Shown here: in pieces, positions 17,728 through 26,624 of the stretch
Numbering within the stretch: position 1 is the first letter of the stretch
Layout: each line of letters begins with the position of its first letter
Assembly: GCF_900086645.1 (NCBI RefSeq)
Contig: NZ_LT576451.1
Location: forward strand, 3,410,001 to 3,474,000
Direction of reading: 5' to 3'
Source: Curtobacterium sp. 9128
Lineage (GTDB): Bacteria; Actinomycetota; Actinomycetes; Actinomycetales; Microbacteriaceae
DNA length: 64,000 bases
Notes under the pieces: model-generated
Databases searched by the model: none
Told to the model about the DNA's origin: nothing
Seen by the model: the letters and a program-made list of their open reading frames with translations, nothing else
Program-made: the position numbers and the translations under genes

Positions 17728-18695
17728 GCGTCACACGGAGCATCACGACACGGGGTCCGAAGCCCCGTGGAACATCATGGCTCACTCACTGGATCCCCCG
17801 GACGAAGCGGCAGCGCGCCACCTTCGGGTGGGGCCTGTTCTTCACCGCACCGGCGATCATCGGCCTCGTCGTCTTCACCGGCGGTCCGATCATCACGAGC
17901 GCCGTCAACAGCTTCACGAACGCGAACCTGCTCGGCGGCACGAAGCAGTGGATCGGGTGGCAGAACTACACGCAGCTCTTCGCCGACGACCAGTGGTGGC
18001 TGTCCCTCGGGAACACCCTGTTCCTCACGGTCATCTCGGTGCCCCTCGGCATCGCGGTCGCCCTCGGCCTCGCGCTGCTGCTCAACCTCCGGGTGAAGGG
18101 CCTCGGCATCTACCGGGTGATCTTCTTCATCCCGTCCATCGTCCCGATCGTCGCCAGCGCGGTCATCTGGGCGTACGTCCTCAACCCGCAGTACGGCGTG
18201 ATCAACAACGTCCTGAGCATCTTCGGCATCCAGGGGCCCGGCTGGCTCTCCGACCCCGCGTGGTCGAAGCCGGCGCTCATCCTGTTCGGCCTGTGGGGCG
18301 TCGGGAACCTCATGGTGATCCTGCTCGCCGGGCTGCAGGGCGTCCCGCAGGACCTCCTCGAACAGGCGTCCCTCGACGGTGCCGGCGCCTGGCAGAAGTT
18401 CCGGAACGTGACCGTGCCGTTCATCAGCCCGCAGCTGCTCTTCGCGACGATCACCGGCCTGATCGCCGGGTTCCAGTACTTCACCCAGGCGTTCGTCATG
18501 ACCGGCGGCTACGGCGACCCGGCGGGCTCCACGCTCGTGTCCGGCGTGTACCTGTACCAGTCGGCGTTCTACCACTACCAACTCGGCTACTCGAGCGCGG
18601 TCGGATGGGTGCTCTTCGTGATCATCGCCATCGTCTCGATCCTGGCGTACCGCATCATGGGCCGCCGCGTGTACTACGGAGGCGAAGCACGATGA
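17724..18695 (+). CDS. ABC sugar importer permease (MalF type)
   Basis: The 323-residue inner-membrane permease has six helices and the EAA loop near its C-terminal half (LEQASLDGAGAWQKFRNVTVPFI), which contacts the ATPase. GTG at 17724 overlaps the binding-protein stop (GTGA) and is preceded by GGAAGGAG; the longer upstream frame is out of register with any gene. It pairs with the next permease. No ATPase gene accompanies the operon. Confidence 0.93.
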   Translation: MSVTRSITTRGPKPRGTSWLTHWIPRTKRQRATFGWGLFFTAPAIIGLVVFTGGPIITSAVNSFTNANLLGGTKQWIGWQNYTQLFADDQWWLSLGNTLFLTVISVPLGIAVALGLALLLNLRVKGLGIYRVIFFIPSIVPIVASAVIWAYVLNPQYGVINNVLSIFGIQGPGWLSDPAWSKPALILFGLWGVGNLMVILLAGLQGVPQDLLEQASLDGAGAWQKFRNVTVPFISPQLLFATITGLIAGFQYFTQAFVMTGGYGDPAGSTLVSGVYLYQSAFYHYQLGYSSAVGWVLFVIIAIVSILAYRIMGRRVYYGGEAR

Positions 18696-19621
18696 CCGCG
18701 ATCGAGAACCCCACGGCGGCCGCTGCCGTCGCCGGCGAACCGCGCGGGTCGGTCAACCCGACCCGCCCCGTCCCGAAGCACCGCAAGCTCACGTGGCCCC
18801 GCATCGCCGAGGCCATCGCGAAGCACGCCGTCCTCATCGTCCTCAGCGTCGTGTTCCTGATGCCGCTGATCTGGATGGTCACCGGGTCGTTCAAGACCCA
18901 GGCGGACATCGGCGCGTTCCCGGTGAAGTGGTTCCCGGACACCATCACGACGGGCAACTACACGTACGGCCTGCAGGCGTTCCCGCTGCTGCAGTACTTC
19001 TGGAACACCCTCGTGATCTGCGTGCCGTCGATGATCGGCGCCGCGCTGTCGAGCGCGATGGTCGGCTACGGCGTCTCCCGCATCCGGTGGCCGTGGCGGA
19101 ACGGGATCTTCACGATCCTCATCGCGACGATGATGGTGCCGTTCTACGTGACGATGGTCCCGCTGTTCGTGGCCTACCGCGACGTCGGCTGGACGGGCAC
19201 GTACCTGCCGCTCATCGTCCCGACGTTCTTCGGCATCCCGTTCTTCATCTTCCTGATGCGGCAGTTCTTCCTCGGCATCCCGGACGCCCTCACCGATGCC
19301 GCAAGGATCGACGGCGCCGGGGAGCTCCGCATCTTCGTCCAGGTCATCCTGCCGCTCTGCAAGCCGGCACTCGCCGCGGTGATGCTCTTCCAGTTCCTCG
19401 CCTCGTGGAGCGACCTGCTCGGGCCGCTGCTGTACCTCACGAAGTCGAGCCAGTACACGCTGTCGCTCGGCCTGACGTTCTTCCAGGGAGCGCAGGGCGA
19501 CACCGCCACCGGCCCGCTGATGGCCGTCTCGACCATCATCCTCATCCCCGTCGTGGTCCTGTTCTTCTTCGCTCAGAAGACGTTCATCCAGGGCATCACG
19601 ATGTCCGGGATCAAGGACTGA
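18692..19621 (+). CDS. ABC sugar importer permease (MalG type)
   Basis: The 309-residue second permease of the importer has six membrane helices and a typical MalG-type EAA loop (LTDAARIDGAGELRIFVQVILPL). The start ATG overlaps the preceding permease stop (ATGA). A disordered, positively charged N-terminal tail of about 45 residues precedes the first helix. It is followed after 16 bases by a GH78 rhamnosidase, linking import with intracellular hydrolysis. Confidence 0.93.
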   Translation: MTAIENPTAAAAVAGEPRGSVNPTRPVPKHRKLTWPRIAEAIAKHAVLIVLSVVFLMPLIWMVTGSFKTQADIGAFPVKWFPDTITTGNYTYGLQAFPLLQYFWNTLVICVPSMIGAALSSAMVGYGVSRIRWPWRNGIFTILIATMMVPFYVTMVPLFVAYRDVGWTGTYLPLIVPTFFGIPFFIFLMRQFFLGIPDALTDAARIDGAGELRIFVQVILPLCKPALAAVMLFQFLASWSDLLGPLLYLTKSSQYTLSLGLTFFQGAQGDTATGPLMAVSTIILIPVVVLFFFAQKTFIQGITMSGIKD

Positions 19622-19637
19622 CCGAAAGGACCCCCGC

Positions 19638-22304
19638 ATGACCGACACGACGACAGCACCAGCCCGCCGCGTGGCTGGTTCCGAGACTGACGGGAGGCTC
19701 GGCTCGGCTCCCACGGGACCGCTCGCCCCGACCGGGCTCCGCGTCGAACACCTCCGCGAACCCCTCGGGATCGGCACGGCCGAGCCGCGGCTCTCGTGGT
19801 ACCTCCCCGAGGCCGGACCCGGTTGGGAACCGGGGCTCGCCGAGGTCGAACTCGTCGAACGCACGGCCGGCACCGACGCCGGCGCCGTCGCGGAGGTGGA
19901 CGCCTCCGGGGTCCTCGTCCCGTGGCCGTTCGCCCCGCTCGCGTCCCGCGAACGCGCCGTGTGGCGGGTCCGCACCACGGCGGTGGACGGCTCCGTGACG
20001 GACTGGAGCGAGCCCCTGGAGGTCGAGGCGGGCCTCCTGTCCGACACCGACTGGACCGCCTCGTTCGTCGCCGCGCCGTGGCGGGAGAACACCCGCGTCG
20101 ACCAGGCGCCGCCGATCCTGCGGCGCGAGGTGACGCTGCGCGGCGACGTCGTCCGCGCCCGGCTCGCGGTGGCGAGCCTCGGCCTCCACGAGGTCACCGT
20201 CGACGGCGTCCGCGTCGGCGACGCGGAGCTCGCACCTGGATGGACCTCCTTCGGACACCGGGTCCGCTACCTGGTGCACGACGCGACCGAGCACCTGGCC
20301 GGCGGTCCGCGGACGGTCGCACTCGGCGCTCGTCTCGCCGACGGCTGGTACCGCGGCCGGATCACCTGGGACGACCGTGTCCGCAACGTGTACGGCGACC
20401 GGTTGGCGCTCATCGCCCAGCTCGAGGTCGAGTACGCCGACGGCTCCACGGAGACCTTCGGCACCGATGACTCCTGGCGCGCCGCGCGCGGCGGGATCCT
20501 GCTCTCCGGACTCTACGACGGAGAGAAGTGGGACGGCAGGGTCGAACCCGACGGTTGGCAGACCGTCGGGTTCGACGACGCCGCATGGGACGCGGTCGAG
20601 GTGCTCGACGCTCCCGCCGCGGCACTCGTCCCCTTCGACGGCCCCGTGGTGCGCGTGGTCGAGGAGATCGAACCGGTGTGGTCGCGCCGCTGGGACGCCG
20701 GGGCGATCCAGCTCGACTTCGGGCAGAACCTCCCCGGTCGGTTGAAGATCCGCAACCACCCCGTCGGGCCGTTCGGCGTCACGCTGCGGCACGCCGAGGT
20801 GATGCAGGACGACGAACTCGCGACCCGCCCACTGCGCACCGCGAAGGCCACCGACGTGTTCTACTCGGGGCCGGGAGACGACGGCGAGGGGTCGTGGGAG
20901 CCGCGCTTCACGGTGCACGGGTTCCGCTACGCCGAGGTCGAGGGCTGGCCCGTGTCCTCCTTCGAGCCCGGGGACGTCGTCGCGCAGGTGGTGCACACCG
21001 ACATGCGGCGCACCGGGTGGTTCCGCTGCTCGGACCCGCGGCTCGAGCAGCTGCACGAGAACGTCGTCTGGTCGATGCGCGGGAACTTCGTCGACGTCCC
21101 GACCGACTGCCCGCAGCGTGACGAGCGGCTCGGGTGGACCGGGGACCTGCAGGTGTTCACGCCGACGGCCGCGTTCCTCTACGACTGCGCCGGGGTGCTC
21201 CGGTCGTGGCTCAGGGACCTGGCGCTCGAGCAGCGCGAGGACGGCGGCGTGCCGTTCTTCGTGCCGACACTCCCCGACTCCGACCCGGCCGGGCACCACG
21301 CGGCGGTCTGGGGCGACGCGGCGACGCTCACCCCGTGGGGACTGTTCCAGGCGTTCGGCGACCGCGGGCTCCTCGAGGACCAGTGGGCATCGGCGAAGGC
21401 CTGGGTCGACGGCGTGCTCGCTTCCGGGGACGAGGACCTCGTCCGGGTCGAAGGCTTCGAGTTCGGCGACTGGCTCGACCCGCTCGCGCCGCCGGAGGAC
21501 GCGGCAGCAGCCAAGGCCGACAAGTACTGCCTGGCGACGGCGTACTCGTACCGGTCGACGTCGGTGCTGGCGGCGTGGGCGGCCGAGCTCGGGAACACCT
21601 CCGATGCCGCGTCGTACGCGGAGACCGCGGCGCGGATCAAGGCGTCGTGGCAGGCGCGGTTCCTGACGCCCTCCGGCACCGTCATCGACGACTCGCAGGC
21701 GTCGTCGGCGATCGCGATCGTGTTCGGGCTCGTCGACGCGGACGGCCCGGTCGGGGCCCGGCTGTCGGAGCTCGTGCGGTCGAACGGGCACCGCATCGGC
21801 ACCGGGTTCGCCGGGACGCCGGTGGTCTGCGACGCGCTGCTCCTCGCCGGGCACCTCGACGACGCGTACGCGATGCTCCTGAAGGACGAGTGCCCGTCGT
21901 GGCTCTACCCGCTCACGCAGGGTGCGACGACGATCTGGGAGCGCTGGGACTCGCTGCTGCCGGACGGACGCGTGAACTCGGGCGGGATGACGTCGTTCAA
22001 CCACTATGCACTCGGGTCCGTCGCGGACTTCATGCACCGGGTCGTCGCCGGCATCGCCCCCGCTGCCCCCGGGTACGCGGCGATCCGCTTCGCGCCGAGG
22101 CCCGGCGGCGGTCTGACGAGCGCCGGGGCGACGCTCGACACCCCACGGGGCCAGGCCGCGATCGACTGGTCGGTGTCCGACGGCACGCTGTCGGTCACCG
22201 TCACGGTGCCGGTCGGTGCGACGGCCGTGCTCGACCTCCCCGGGGCGGAGCCCGTCGAGCTCTCGCACGGCACGTGGGAGTCGGCGGTGCCGTTCGACGC
22301 GTGA
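19638..22304 (+). CDS. Alpha-L-rhamnosidase, GH78
   Basis: The 888-residue GH78 enzyme shows the usual order of N-terminal beta domains, (alpha/alpha)6 catalytic barrel and C-terminal beta domain. The canonical catalytic stretch DVPTDCPQRDERLGWTGD contains D490 and E496. No signal peptide is present. It is the last gene of the first importer operon (16 bases after the permease), so it should remove alpha-L-rhamnose from whatever that system brings in, feeding the RhaI-RhaB pathway. An inverted repeat at 22364-22414 ends the transcript. Confidence 0.94.
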   Translation: MTDTTTAPARRVAGSETDGRLGSAPTGPLAPTGLRVEHLREPLGIGTAEPRLSWYLPEAGPGWEPGLAEVELVERTAGTDAGAVAEVDASGVLVPWPFAPLASRERAVWRVRTTAVDGSVTDWSEPLEVEAGLLSDTDWTASFVAAPWRENTRVDQAPPILRREVTLRGDVVRARLAVASLGLHEVTVDGVRVGDAELAPGWTSFGHRVRYLVHDATEHLAGGPRTVALGARLADGWYRGRITWDDRVRNVYGDRLALIAQLEVEYADGSTETFGTDDSWRAARGGILLSGLYDGEKWDGRVEPDGWQTVGFDDAAWDAVEVLDAPAAALVPFDGPVVRVVEEIEPVWSRRWDAGAIQLDFGQNLPGRLKIRNHPVGPFGVTLRHAEVMQDDELATRPLRTAKATDVFYSGPGDDGEGSWEPRFTVHGFRYAEVEGWPVSSFEPGDVVAQVVHTDMRRTGWFRCSDPRLEQLHENVVWSMRGNFVDVPTDCPQRDERLGWTGDLQVFTPTAAFLYDCAGVLRSWLRDLALEQREDGGVPFFVPTLPDSDPAGHHAAVWGDAATLTPWGLFQAFGDRGLLEDQWASAKAWVDGVLASGDEDLVRVEGFEFGDWLDPLAPPEDAAAAKADKYCLATAYSYRSTSVLAAWAAELGNTSDAASYAETAARIKASWQARFLTPSGTVIDDSQASSAIAIVFGLVDADGPVGARLSELVRSNGHRIGTGFAGTPVVCDALLLAGHLDDAYAMLLKDECPSWLYPLTQGATTIWERWDSLLPDGRVNSGGMTSFNHYALGSVADFMHRVVAGIAPAAPGYAAIRFAPRPGGGLTSAGATLDTPRGQAAIDWSVSDGTLSVTVTVPVGATAVLDLPGAEPVELSHGTWESAVPFDA

Positions 22305-22340
22305 CCCGGCGCGGCGGGCTGGTCCATCGGGCACGTCCCA

Positions 22341-22414
22341 CGAGAGCGCCCGCGAGAGCGCCCGCGAAAGCGACAGTTCACCGCGAGATCCGCGCGGGAA
22401 ACTGTCGCTTTCGC
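22341..22414. terminator. Bidirectional hairpin preceded by 12-bp direct repeats
   Basis: A perfect 15-bp inverted repeat (22364-22378 with 22400-22414, left arm GCGAAAGCGACAGTT) encloses a second 5-bp stem (22381-22385 with 22393-22397), separated by a 2/2 internal loop. It lies between the convergent GH78 gene and the helix-hairpin-helix gene. Two 12-bp direct copies of CGAGAGCGCCCG (22341-22352 and 22353-22364) lead into it. A terminator role is likely. Confidence 0.75.
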
Positions 22415-22446
22415 AGTGCGGTCCGCGTGATGAGCCGCGGACCGCC

Positions 22447-22878
22447 TCAGTCGGGCAGGACCGCGTCGGGGACGTCCCGCAGGAAGATCTCGATCGTCTT
22501 CGGGCCGACCCCGTGCAGTGCTCCGAGCCGGTCACGGAGTTCCGCGCGTGACCCTGCGGTCTTCACGAGGTGGGACACCGACCCCTCGTCGGCGTCGAGC
22601 GTGTGCATCGTCTCGTGCAGCGCGTCGGTCATCTGGTAGTCGAACCGTCCGTAGCCGCCCTCGTCGAGGACCTTGCGGAGCTGCTCCCGTCCGGCCCCGG
22701 CGAACCTCCCGGGGCTCGTGAACCCGTGGTCGATCAGCACGCGGTACGTCTCGGCCGCCTGCTCCTGCCGGATCGGCCTGCCGAACAGCATGCTCGCGAG
22801 GAACCACCGGTACAGCTGCTGGGGTTTGCCGTCCGACAGGTCGATGCCGAGGTCGGAGGCGTGCGTCACGTCGGCCAT
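22447..22878 (-). CDS. Helix-hairpin-helix protein, endonuclease III/DNA glycosylase-like
   Basis: The product of about 143 residues is mostly helical and ends with a helix-hairpin-helix segment (LGALHGVGPKTIEIFLRDVP), the DNA-binding element of the HhH-GPD family. It is much shorter than a full endonuclease III (about 210 residues), and no FeS-cluster cysteines are present, so catalysis is doubtful. ATG 22878 or 22887 could start it. It is monocistronic. A DNA-binding or base-recognition role is inferred from the motif only. Confidence 0.72.
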   Translation of the reverse strand: MADVTHASDLGIDLSDGKPQQLYRWFLASMLFGRPIRQEQAAETYRVLIDHGFTSPGRFAGAGREQLRKVLDEGGYGRFDYQMTDALHETMHTLDADEGSVSHLVKTAGSRAELRDRLGALHGVGPKTIEIFLRDVPDAVLPD

Positions 22879-22995
22879 GCCGGGCACCGTACCCGCCCCG
22901 GCACCACACCCGGTCCAGGTGCGGGGGTTACCCCCACCCCGGATCCGGAGGACCGCCGGATCGTCCCGCCGACCGCGCGGAACGACGATGGATCC

Positions 22996-23484
22996 ATGAA
23001 CACGTCACGCTCCGAACGATCCGCCGTCACCTCCGCCTTCGCCGTCGTCGGCATGGGTCTCGTCGTCGCCACCCTGACCGGCTGCAGCATGATCGAGCAG
23101 TCGCTCCCGCAGCAGCACCGCCACTACGACACCTACCGTGATGCCCCGTCGTCGGCGAACTCGGAGGACATGGCCTGGTTCATGCCGAAGTGGGTGCCGG
23201 AGGACGCGAAGGACATCGACGTGCGCCTGGACACGAGCAACCCCGGGTACGTCATCGCCTTCGACTCCGCGACCGGAGTCGACACGGCGGCGTGTGAGCC
23301 CGTCGACGGCACCCACGGCGGCCCGGCGATGACGGCCGACTTCCTGCCGAAGTCGCTGCCCACGAGCGACCTGATCACGTGCGGCGACGGACGGATCACG
23401 GCCGAGATCGACGGCCGTTGGTACGGCTGGACGTCGAAGGAGCCGGTGTCGTCCGACGCGAACGACACCCTGCGCAGTTCCTGA
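22996..23484 (+). CDS. Small lipoprotein of unknown function
   Basis: The 162-residue product has an N-terminal hydrophobic segment and lipobox (AVVGMGLVVATLTGC, cysteine near residue 32), so it should be lipid-anchored outside the membrane. The mature part contains two further cysteines (in TAACEP and LITCGDG) and tryptophan-rich patches (DMAWFMPKWVP). I do not recognise a family. It is convergent with the mutarotase gene, the stops being 6 bases apart, and not obviously part of the rhamnose pathway. Confidence 0.7.
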   Translation: MNTSRSERSAVTSAFAVVGMGLVVATLTGCSMIEQSLPQQHRHYDTYRDAPSSANSEDMAWFMPKWVPEDAKDIDVRLDTSNPGYVIAFDSATGVDTAACEPVDGTHGGPAMTADFLPKSLPTSDLITCGDGRITAEIDGRWYGWTSKEPVSSDANDTLRSS

Positions 23485-23490
23485 CCGGAC

Positions 23491-23904
23491 CTACTCCCCC
23501 GCCGCGGCGAGCTGGTCCTCGAGGTTGAACACCTCCGGCAGGATCCGCGCCGTCTGGTCTGCCCGACCGGTGGTCCCGTCGAAGAGGTCCTGCATGTGGG
23601 CCTCCCACGCGGACGCGACCTCGCTGGCCGCGAGGGCCGCGTCCGCATCGGCGACCGAGTCGGTCTCGTAGTAGCCGATCAGCAGGCCGTCGTCGTCGAG
23701 GAACAGGGAGTAGTTCCGTCGACCGGCCCCCGCGATGGCCCGGAGCATCGCCGGCCAGACCGCGGCGTGCCGCTCGCGGTACGCGTCCATGTGCTCCGCA
23801 GCCACCTGCAGTCGGAAGCAGACGCGCGTGACGCGATCCGAGCCTCCAGTCCGGTGCGGCGGGACGGACGGGAGGTCCGGTGCCGGTCCGGTGGGCCCGC
23901 TCAC
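23491..23904 (-). CDS. rhaM: L-rhamnose mutarotase
   Basis: The protein matches RhaM, which interconverts alpha and beta anomers of L-rhamnose so that the isomerase receives its preferred form. The core begins VTRVCFRLQVAAEHMDAYRERHAAVWPAM and contains ETDSVADADAALAASEVASAW, both characteristic. The only credible start in frame is GTG 23904, overlapping the sugar-porter stop (GTGA). It gives 137 residues and a proline-rich tail of about 30 residues not seen in typical RhaM (about 105). Transport and anomerisation of rhamnose are therefore translationally coupled. Confidence 0.9.
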   Translation of the reverse strand: MSGPTGPAPDLPSVPPHRTGGSDRVTRVCFRLQVAAEHMDAYRERHAAVWPAMLRAIAGAGRRNYSLFLDDDGLLIGYYETDSVADADAALAASEVASAWEAHMQDLFDGTTGRADQTARILPEVFNLEDQLAAAGE

Positions 23905-25274
23905 CTGGGTGTCCGCTCGCCTCGCGAGCGGCGCGCCGGTTCGCGCGCCGCTCGCGCTCGTTCCTCGTGCTCGTCGACCGTTCGGACGGTGCCGGTGACG
24001 CTCGTCACCGTGCCGTACCGCTCGGCCTCGATCTCCTCGAGGGACTTCCCACGGGTCTCCGGCGCCCAGATCGTGCCGACCAGGAACGAGACGGCGAGGA
24101 GCCCGATGATGAGCCCGCCGAGGGGGCGGAGGCCGATGTCGGTGAGGAGCACGGGGAACCACATGCTGAGGAGTCCGACCGTGACGCGGGCGGCGAGGAA
24201 CAGCACGCCCTGCGCGCTGGCACGGTACCTGGTCGCGAAGAGCTCGCTCGTCCAGAGGCCGTAGAACGCCTGCGCGCCGATGCCGGACGAGATGCCCCAG
24301 CCGATCGCGAAGAACAGCAGTGTGCCGGTGTTCGCCGGGCCGTAGATGAGCACGGCCCAGACGACGATCGCCAGCGCGGCACCGATCGCGAAGAGCAGAC
24401 GCCTGCTGATCCGGTCCCCGTACCGCATGAACACGAAGTACGTCGTGAGCACGGTGCAGAACCAGACGAGGACCTGCAGGGCGTCCTGCTCGATGACGCT
24501 CGTCACCCCGGTCGCGGCGTAGATGCGCGGTTGGAAGATGCCGGCCTGTCCGGCGACGGTGTTCCACATCGCGTAGACGCCGAACAGGAACAGCATCGCG
24601 ACGAGGTTGATCTTCTTCGAGAACAGCTGGCCGACGCCGTGGAAGAAGCTGACCGTGCCGGTTGCCGCGCGCTCGTCCTTCCAGATGTTCGACTCCGGCA
24701 GCCCACGGCGGAGCCACCACACCACCGCGGCGACGACGAACAGGTGCGCGAAGATGAGCCGGCTGCCGAGGAGTCCGAGCGGGGCAGCGGCGATCGCCAG
24801 CGCGAAGCCGACCATCGGGCCGATCGACCACGCGAGCTGCGCGGTGCCGACGTGTGCGGCACGCTTGCCAGCCGGTGCCTGTTCGGCGATGTAGGTCCAG
24901 CTGGCGGGGACACCGGCACCGACCGCGATGCCGCACAGGATGAAGCCCGTGAGGAGCATGCCGTAGTTGCCGGCGAACACCGCGAGGACGACCCCGAGCA
25001 TGTACAGCAGCAGGTCGTACGTGTAGATGAACTTCCGGCCGTAGCGGTCGCACAAGGGGCCACCGATCGCGGCGCCGACGGCAGCGCCGAACGCGTTCGA
25101 GGAGAGGCTCGCGAGCAGGCCGACGCCGAGGTCGCCGATGTGGAACTGGGCCTGCCAGAACGCCAGGCTCGTCGCGATCGCGATGATCGAGCCCGACTCG
25201 ATGTAGTTCGACATGGCCACCGAGATGGTGGCCTTCCAGCCGGTCGTGTTGCTGGCTCCGATACGGACCGCCAT
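23901..25274 (-). CDS. Sugar-porter MFS permease, probable L-rhamnose transporter
   Basis: The 457-residue permease has twelve helices, the motif A loop GGPLCDRYGRKFIY between helices 2 and 3, and the sugar-porter signature PETRGKS after helix 12, followed by a charged tail. ATG 25274 is preceded by GGAGG; upstream in-frame extension has no ribosome site. Its promoter carries the TGAAACGATTCA operator, and the rhamnose mutarotase gene is coupled to it. Proton-linked uptake of L-rhamnose is therefore the likely function. Confidence 0.9.
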   Translation of the reverse strand: MAVRIGASNTTGWKATISVAMSNYIESGSIIAIATSLAFWQAQFHIGDLGVGLLASLSSNAFGAAVGAAIGGPLCDRYGRKFIYTYDLLLYMLGVVLAVFAGNYGMLLTGFILCGIAVGAGVPASWTYIAEQAPAGKRAAHVGTAQLAWSIGPMVGFALAIAAAPLGLLGSRLIFAHLFVVAAVVWWLRRGLPESNIWKDERAATGTVSFFHGVGQLFSKKINLVAMLFLFGVYAMWNTVAGQAGIFQPRIYAATGVTSVIEQDALQVLVWFCTVLTTYFVFMRYGDRISRRLLFAIGAALAIVVWAVLIYGPANTGTLLFFAIGWGISSGIGAQAFYGLWTSELFATRYRASAQGVLFLAARVTVGLLSMWFPVLLTDIGLRPLGGLIIGLLAVSFLVGTIWAPETRGKSLEEIEAERYGTVTSVTGTVRTVDEHEERARAAREPARRSRGERTPR

Positions 25275-25302
25275 TGGTCCTCCGTTCGTGCGTGTTCGTC
25301 GA

Positions 25303-25334
25303 TGAATCGTTTCAACGGTGCAGCGAAGAAGATA
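25303..25334 (-). promoter_or_regulatory. Promoter and rhamnose-regulon operator of the sugar porter
   Basis: On the minus strand a TATCTT -10 box (25329-25334) is followed 14 bases later by TGAAACGATTCA (25303-25314), nearly the same geometry as at 16232-16264. The operator lies 28 bases before the start codon. A LacI gene lies divergently on the other side of the gap. Confidence 0.77.
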
Positions 25335-25389
25335 CGCCCGGTGGTCGGGGTCCTGCAAGTGGGGCGATTCGCGCGTCGGGGGCCGCTTC

Positions 25390-25483
25390 GCGTTGGGTGT
25401 CGTAGCGCGCGTTGGGTGTCGTTTCGCGCGTAGGAGGTCGAATCGCGCGTAGGAGGCCGTTCGTTCCGGCCTCCTACGCGCGA
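25390..25483. repeat. Direct and inverted repeats between divergent genes
   Basis: Two direct copies of GCGTTGGGTGTCGT (25390-25403 and 25409-25422) are followed by two direct copies of TCGCGCGTAGGAGG (25424-25437 and 25443-25456). The second begins a perfect 17-bp inverted repeat (25443-25459 with 25467-25483). The genes on either side diverge, so this is not an ordinary terminator. The rest of the gap 25275-25588 holds the sugar-porter promoter and presumably that of the LacI gene. Confidence 0.8.
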
Positions 25484-25588
25484 ACCCGCTTCCCATCGCG
25501 GGCGTTTTGGGTACTTTCACGCGGCGCGCGACCGCGACACCACGCCCCACACGACCGCGAACGACGATCGGGATGCCAGGATGACCGC

Positions 25589-26599
25589 ATGACGGTGAGC
25601 GTTCGGGAGGTCGCGGCTCTCGCGGGCGTGTCCCTCGGCACGGTCTCGAACGTGTTGAACCGACCCGAGAAGGTGGCCCCCTCGACGGTCGAGCGCGTGC
25701 AGAGCGCCATCGCCGAGCTCGGGTTCGTGCGGAACGACTCGGCACGCCAGCTCCGTGCCGGTCGCAGCTCCACCGTCGGGCTCGTCGTGCTGGACGGCGG
25801 CAACCCGTTCTTCACCGACGTCGCCCGAGGTGCGGAGGACGCCGCGATGTCGAAGGGTCTCGCGGTCCTCATCGGCAACTCGGACGAGTCGACCGAGCGC
25901 GAGCGCACCTACATCGACCTGTTCGAGGAGCGCCGCGTCGCCGGCCTGCTCATCTCCCCCGCCGGCGACGACCTCGAGCGGCTGGTCAGACTGCGCGACC
26001 AGGGCACCGCCGTCGTGCTCGTGGACCGTCGCGCGGACGACGAGCACTTCGCATCCGTGTCCGTCGACGACGTGGCAGGCGGCCGGATCGCCGTCGAACA
26101 CCTCGTGGACATCGGCCGACGGCGCATCGCCTTCGTCGGCGGCCCGTTCGGCATCCGGCAGGTCGCCGATCGACACGCGGGAGCACTCGGTGCCGCCACG
26201 GCCGCCGGCGCCTCGCTCGAGGTCCTGCAGACGTCGTCACTGTCCGTGCTCGAGGGCCGGCGCATCGGCGAGGAGATCCAGCGTCGCCCGGCGTCCGAGC
26301 GGCCGGACGCGGTGTTCGCGGCGAACGACCTCATCGCTGTCGGGCTCGAGCAGGCGTTCATCATGCGCGGCTCGGTGTCCGTCCCCGACGAGATCGCGAT
26401 CGTGGGCTACGACGACATCGCGTTCGCCGAGGCCGCCGTCGTGCCGCTCACGAGTGTCCGGCAGCCGGCGCAGGACCTCGGGCGGCAGGCGATCGAGCTC
26501 CTGGTGCACCAGGTCGAGCACGGCCAGGACGTCGAGCTCGAACGGGTCGAGTTCACCCCGGAGCTGGTCGTCCGCCAGTCCACCGTCCGCGATCGGTGA
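25589..26599 (+). CDS. LacI-family transcriptional regulator (candidate rhamnose-regulon repressor)
   Basis: The 336-residue repressor has an N-terminal LacI helix-turn-helix (VREVAALAGVSLGTVSNVLNRPEKVAPSTVERV, residues 4-36), a hinge helix (ARQLRAGRS) and a periplasmic-binding-like effector domain. It is divergent from the rhamnose porter, whose promoter bears the 12-bp operator, so it is the leading candidate to bind TGAAACGATTCA and release it when rhamnose or a derivative is present. A second LacI gene follows 25 bases downstream. Which repressor reads which operator cannot be decided from sequence. Confidence 0.93.
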   Translation: MTVSVREVAALAGVSLGTVSNVLNRPEKVAPSTVERVQSAIAELGFVRNDSARQLRAGRSSTVGLVVLDGGNPFFTDVARGAEDAAMSKGLAVLIGNSDESTERERTYIDLFEERRVAGLLISPAGDDLERLVRLRDQGTAVVLVDRRADDEHFASVSVDDVAGGRIAVEHLVDIGRRRIAFVGGPFGIRQVADRHAGALGAATAAGASLEVLQTSSLSVLEGRRIGEEIQRRPASERPDAVFAANDLIAVGLEQAFIMRGSVSVPDEIAIVGYDDIAFAEAAVVPLTSVRQPAQDLGRQAIELLVHQVEHGQDVELERVEFTPELVVRQSTVRDR

Positions 26600-26624
26600 C
26601 GCATCGCCGGTCTACGATCGAGGG

